A program made the position numbers and the translations under genes. Below, in pieces: positions 59,442 through 64,000 of a stretch of DNA of 64,000 bases. This stretch comes from Quercus robur (Eukaryota > Streptophyta > Magnoliopsida > Fagales > Fagaceae): NCBI RefSeq assembly GCF_932294415.1, contig NC_065541.1:67486695-67550694 (forward strand). The letters run 5' to 3'. The notes under the pieces were generated by a model, which worked only from the letters and a program-made list of their open reading frames with translations, had not been told where the DNA came from and made no database searches. Positions within the stretch are counted from its first letter, which is position 1, and each line of letters opens with the position of its first letter.

Positions 59442-62400
59442 TTATTCTAAGATGCTTTTGGAGGATTGTGTTGCTACAAATAGTTTGTAAAACCAATGGG
59501 ATTTTGGATCCTAGCCAACCCCAAAGAACTTGGGACCAAGGCATGCTTGTTGTTGATATGGGTCCAGTGAATCTTAAATCTATAAGCTTTAATTTACTAA
59601 AGCGTTTTTTTTTTTTTTTTTTTGTTAAATGTAGTGTTAAAAGTTGGAGCTTTGGAATTTTTCATATAGAAAATCTTGGTGGTAGTTGTGAAATTATAGT
59701 CAAAACCAATGCACAAAGCTTCCCCTTTTGCAGGGTCTAGATGAGGTGATTGGTAGTTGTGAAATTTTAAGAACATAAAATTCAATTGATTGTAGAACAA
59801 AAAAAAAAAAAAAAGTTTGAAAGATCAAATGTTGCTCTGGGTCTTTTGATTCATGATATATTGACAATGTGCCTACGTTAGGTACACATTAAAATGCTTA
59901 ATGCTTTGTATTTTAATTTTAATTTCAATGACACTGAATGAGTCAACATGCTATAATCATTTTTGAGCGGGTAAAAAGTTGTGACACAAGTGATTGGAAA
60001 GGCGCTTTTCTGTTTTTGAAGAACTCCATAAGAAAATTTTGATGTTTGTTTATTCTTTTATCAATTTTGTTATCCACATAATTAATGATCATTCAATGAT
60101 CATTTGAACAATTTTTAATTTAGATGTTTATCTTCTATGTTAGGTACACATTAAAATGCTTAATGCTGTGTATTTTTATTTTTATTTCAATTACACTGTA
60201 TGAGCCAACATGCGATAAGCATATTTGAGTGCGTAAAATATTGTAACACGTGATTGGAAAGGTACTTTTATGTTATCAAAGAACTCCATGATAAAATTTT
60301 GATGTTTGTATATTCTTTTATCAATTTTGTTATCCACGTAATTAGTGATCATTCAATGAGCATTTGAAATTTTTTTAATTTAGATGTTTATCTTCCTACA
60401 TCACATTTTTATGAACTGCCTATGGATTTTTACTTTGGTCTCCATATGCTTGATACATGGCCCTTAACCAACTAGTGTTGATTATAAACTTGGATGGTAC
60501 TCCAATGGCTCTAAATATTAAAAATATCTAGGCAAGGGCCATTGTCATATTTAAATTTTGGTCAAGTGGTGGCACTGGTGTTGGAAAAAGTGCACTTAAT
60601 GCACAAGGCACCTGGCCTGTAGCGCATTTTGCCTCTAAAGCGAAGCGCATTTTCAAAAAGTTCACCTAGGATATAATTTTTTGGAGTTTCAATTAAGCAT
60701 GAAACATGCCTTTTGAGCTTTTATTTTTTCAAAAAATAAATTAGTTATTAAATGTGACCCTGAAATCTTAATGGTATGATATATACCTTGATTTGTTATA
60801 CAAAGATCAATATTGTGGTATGATATAATACCACATAAGCTCACCCCTCAACACTACATTACAAATTCTAGAAGAAAATAAACATATCAATGGGGGAACA
60901 CTCAATCTCAACACTACACAGCAAGACAATCGAGCCAAAGACAAAGCCCCCTTTTTCTGAATTGCTGCTTAACTCTCTCTCCTCTCTTTAGTTTTATGTT
61001 CTCTGACCAAATTTCTGCTTAACTGTCTCTCCTATACTTGACCCAACATCTAGTTCCTTTTTTTCGTTCTTGGTATAGCCCTCTTCCTTTTCTTTTCTTT
61101 TATTTATTTTTATTCTTGGTCATTGTATTTTGTCCAGAAACTCAGTCCTGATCCCCCTATCTTCTTCTTCTTCTTCTTTCAATGATCTTTGTAGTTTGGT
61201 CCCAACATACTCTTCTTCTCTCCCCCCCCCTCTTGATCTTTTTAATTTATCTTGAAATTCATATCCCTTCCTTTTTATAAAATAAATAATTCACTTGTGC
61301 CCCAGAGGAAGTACAAATTTTGTCATGGCAATCAATTATCATGGTTATGTAAATTTTGCAAAACATGAGAATTATATAAATTGTTATATTTCCATTTTAT
61401 ATGATTAGTTAATTACTTGATTGTCATATTGTCCATTATAATTGTTCCCCAATTTCTTTCGTCAAATTTTAAAACGTGTTCTTTACTTCAATCAGGCACA
61501 TGCTTGCGCTTTGTGCCTATACTCCTGGAGGCCTTTGTGCTTCATGCTTTTACCAACACTAGGTGACACTCAATCTACATCAATGTGTCTCTGTGTATAT
61601 ATATATATATATATGCCTTTTTGCCTCTCTTTTTTCTTTGTTTGGTTTGAGAAGCATTTGGGATCTGGTCCACAAGGTGGTTCCTGTAGCAAGAGCTATT
61701 TGGTCAGTTAAACTATGATTTCTACTTAAAAGAAAAAATAAATTTAAAAAACTTCTGGGTAAGTTCTGCATTCAGAATTTTGTGGTTTCTTATATGGGCC
61801 AGAATAAAAACTGCTAGAAAGTAGAGACTATAAGCATTGATAATTATTTTTATTACATTCACTTAATTTCCTTTATCAAAGAGATCCCACATCTGTTTCA
61901 TTTATTCTACCATTTCGCATTGGGTTATTTTCATTTTGTTTCATGCAAACAAAATTTCAAAACATGGATACAGAATCACATCTTCCTGTATTTTCTAGTA
62001 TCTCTTTTTAACCAAACAATATTCAATATCCTGAAGAGAATGATGTCTTCCTTTATCTCTTGTCATGAATTATATTATTTGCTGCAGTTATTCTTAATCA
62101 GTCCTTTCCCTGCCCTGGTGAAGCTCTTGTCCATATTTGCAATTAAGTCCCATTGTAGATTTTGGTTGAAGCAGTCCTGTTTTCTATCTGGAACATCTTT
62201 TGATTTCTGACATTGTCTCCTCAGATATGCCACATATGGCAAAAAATTGATTGCATTCCAATTGTCAATGCTGTGATATCATTTGAAATGTTCCTTCCAG
62301 ATGGGGAAGAATTTTTTGGGGGGGGAGTGGGGGGGTGGAATTTAGCTCCGTTGTGTTTGATGTGGTGCATTTGGAGGGAATGCAACTAGCAGACTTTTGA

Positions 62401-64000
62401 GGACTTGGATAGATCCAATGACCAGTTGCTTGCTCTTTTTCCTAGTTCCCTTTTGATTGGTCTAAGGCTTGGGGCTCGCATCTAGTGAATCTTTCCCTTT
62501 GTTCCTTAGCTCTCTTTTCCTTTGTAATTAGTTTTTTCCTCTGTTTTTGCTTCTCTGTTTTTTTGTAATATATGCTTTGTGCTTCTTTGCATAGAGTAGT
62601 TTTTTGAATATACATCTTTCTTACTTATCAAAAAAAAAAAACCACCCTTTTTGAGTTTTATGCCTAGGAGTTTTGTTGATTTATTAGATTGCTGAAAGGG
62701 ATGTTTTGGACAGCATTGCAGCATTGACATTTGGGTTGCAATTCCTTTGTGTGCCTTACGTGTTGTATTTGTATTTGTATTTGCAAAGAAAGAAATGCTC
62801 TTAGCTTTGAAACATGTGAGAGTTTTGTTTTGGATCTGAAGCTTGTTTCTGTGCTCCCTATATGATTGGGCGGTTACCACTAATTGCTTGCTTTTCTTTT
62901 TCCTATTTGTTGGAATTAATTGATCTTCTAAATTTTAGATGCTAGTTTTACATTTTAAGGTGTTTCTCTTGTATACATCCCGTGTTATAGGGTTGCGGCT
63001 TTTGCTCTTTTTAAATAATATTACTTATAAAATGAAAATCAAAATATTTTTTAAATGAGAAAAACATTTGATGATTGTAGGAGAAAATTTTTGTTTCTTG
63101 CATAAATCTATGCTTGTTTATGCTGCAGTGCAGTAATGCCTTTGGTTTAATTATATGCAAAATTGGATTTGAAATTGGTTGTCTTTCATATGAAAATCAG
63201 GTTGGGAAGCGTCTTCGACATCTCACAAAGCATCCTAGGAAGAAAATCCAATCATTTGCTTCTGAACTGATGGAGATATGGAAGGATATAGTTATAAAGG
63301 AAACAAACAGAAACAGAAAAAATGAAAGCTTGGATGTTAAGGATTCTGTCAAAGTTGAGTCTGTAAGTGCAGGGACTCCCAAGGCTGAGAAGGATCAGAA
63401 GCCCTTTTCTGTGAAGGTTGAGAAAGTTTCGAAGGCTGAAAGCATCAAGGTCGAGAAAATTGATCGAAATGGTACACCAAGCTCGGAGAAAGTTTCAATG
63501 TCAGTTGGTGTCAAAAGAGAGAGAAAGGTTAGTGTAGATGTTGTCAGGATTGAGAAAACTGATTCAGCTGAAAAAGTTAAGTTTGAACAGAGAATTAAAG
63601 AAGAAAAGCAAGCTTCTGGAGTGAAGAAACACTCACTAGTCCATGGTGCTCCCCCAAAGCTGACATCAATGGTTAAATCTAATGATTCCGTTCGGGACAA
63701 AGTACGAGAAAGTCTTTACCAAGCTTTCTCTAAAGTTTCTAATGAGGCTGATAATGATGTTAAGGATGAAGTGAATGCATGCGATCCTATTAGGGTTGCT
63801 GTTTCTATAGAGTCTCTTCTGTTTGAGAAGTGGGGAGGTTCTCTAGGGGCTCAAAAGGCCAAGTATAGATCCTTAATGTTCAATCTTAGGGATGGTAACA
63901 ACCCAGATTTTCGGAGAAGGGTACTTCTTGGACATATCAAACCAGAGAGGCTTATCAACATGAACACAGCAGAAATGGCAAGTGATAAGAGGCAAAATGA
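58886..64000 (+). CDS. TFIIS: transcription elongation factor TFIIS, 5' part (cut by window end)
   Basis: TFIIS enters the RNA polymerase II pore and triggers transcript cleavage so that arrested polymerase can resume. Exon 1 (58886-59047) encodes 54 residues. Exon 2 begins at 63201 after a TCAG acceptor and stays open to the window edge. The N-terminal LW domain is split by the intron (ALQQLKNFPVTYQLLVSTQ then VGKRLRHLTKHPRKKI, FASELMEIWK). A long Lys/Glu/Val linker with KVEK repeats follows (about residues 75-210). The central polymerase-binding domain starts near residue 216 (SVRDKVRESLYQAFSKV, FEKWGG, KYRSLMFNLRD). The C-terminal zinc ribbon with its DE pair would lie beyond the edge. The linker is the least conserved part. 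The 4.15 kb first intron is loaded with transposons and duplications. Confidence 0.95.
59114..59612. repeat. duplicated segment at the start of TFIIS intron 1
   Basis: ACAAATTATTTGTAAAACCA near 59120 reappears as ACAAATAGTTTGTAAAACCA near 59475, and both are followed by GGGT-CCAGTGAATCT and then TAAAGCG. The copies are about 355 bases apart and have diverged. T-runs and TA runs separate them. Confidence 0.75.
59880..60395. repeat. tandem duplication of about 261 bases in TFIIS intron 1
   Basis: GGTACACATTAAAATGCTTA starts at 59881 and 60143, and both copies end TTTAGATGTTTATCTTC (60135 and 60395). Identity is high but clearly below 100 percent. Confidence 0.9.
60576..61561. mobile_element. 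non-autonomous hAT element in TFIIS intron 1
   Basis: Ends TGGTGTTGGAAAAAG and (complement) TAGTGTTGGTAAAAG are inverted repeats. The 8-base flanks GGTGGCAC (60568-60575) and GGTGACAC (61562-61569) differ at one base, as expected for an old hAT duplication. Subterminal CAAAGCGC/GCGCATT words recur at both ends. 986 bases, no transposase. Confidence 0.8.
62330..62641 (+). mobile_element. 5'-truncated L1-type LINE, 3' end, in TFIIS intron 1
   Basis: The plus strand reads WNLAPLCLMWCIWREGM, then with shifts FDWSKAWGS and a Phe/Leu-rich tail, matching the end of plant L1 ORF2. It finishes CTTTCTTACTTATC plus an A-run of 12 (62630-62641), the usual 3' end. It has the same strand as TFIIS. Confidence 0.75.

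Overview
The window is nuclear DNA from a seed plant, and the gene content points to a eudicot. It has spliced genes with short exons and long AT-rich introns, plant-specific families (group III WRKY factors, cinnamate 4-hydroxylase), plant-type Helitrons, MULEs, hAT elements, L1-type LINEs and Ty1/copia and Ty3/gypsy elements, and many long homopolymers and GA/TA microsatellites. The repeat style fits a woody rosid, perhaps Fagales, but that is a guess I cannot prove from sequence alone.

Layout. 1-1.3 kb: a LINE relic cut by a gypsy 3' LTR. 1.5-2.75 kb (minus): a broken cinnamate 4-hydroxylase exon with promoter-like AC elements behind it. 2.9-3.9 kb: a GC-rich repeat-like island. 4.06-9.10 kb: two non-autonomous Helitrons exactly head to tail, the first carrying a solo LTR. 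10.0-15.25 kb (minus): an apparently intact 11-exon eIF3b gene. 16.7-22.4 kb: a palindrome-rich repeat split by a Tat-type gypsy derivative, then a copia remnant. 24.06-31.1 kb: two group III WRKY genes tail to tail (WRKY55-like plus, WRKY54/70-like minus). 31.1-35.4 kb: intergenic DNA with SINE, MITE and foldback elements. 35.7-40.5 kb: a FAR1-type MULE whose right end and flank are amplified into a five-unit tandem array to 44.5 kb. 44.5-47.2 kb: two palindrome-bearing terminal-inverted-repeat elements, one split by a solo LTR. 47.85-52.16 kb (plus): a TrhO/rhodanese gene (STR7-like). 54.02-55.17 kb (plus): the 56-residue cytochrome bc1 subunit QCR10. 58.89 kb to the window edge (plus): TFIIS, cut by the edge, with a 4.15 kb first intron full of transposons.

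The host genes are mostly housekeeping: translation initiation (eIF3b), transcript elongation (TFIIS), respiration (QCR10) and probable tRNA wobble modification (STR7/TrhO). The WRKY pair is the exception and is expected to act in salicylate-linked defence and senescence. WRKY55, WRKY54/70, STR7 and QCR10 occur in the same order as I recall for Arabidopsis At2g40740-At2g40765, so this appears to be an old syntenic block expanded by transposons.

I found no convincing new enzymatic or defence system. The most unusual items are structural: the Tat derivative that carries an inverted LTR end and a clean target duplication, the MULE-end/MITE tandem array, the abutting Helitrons, and two tiny retroposon scars made almost only of a tail and a target duplication.
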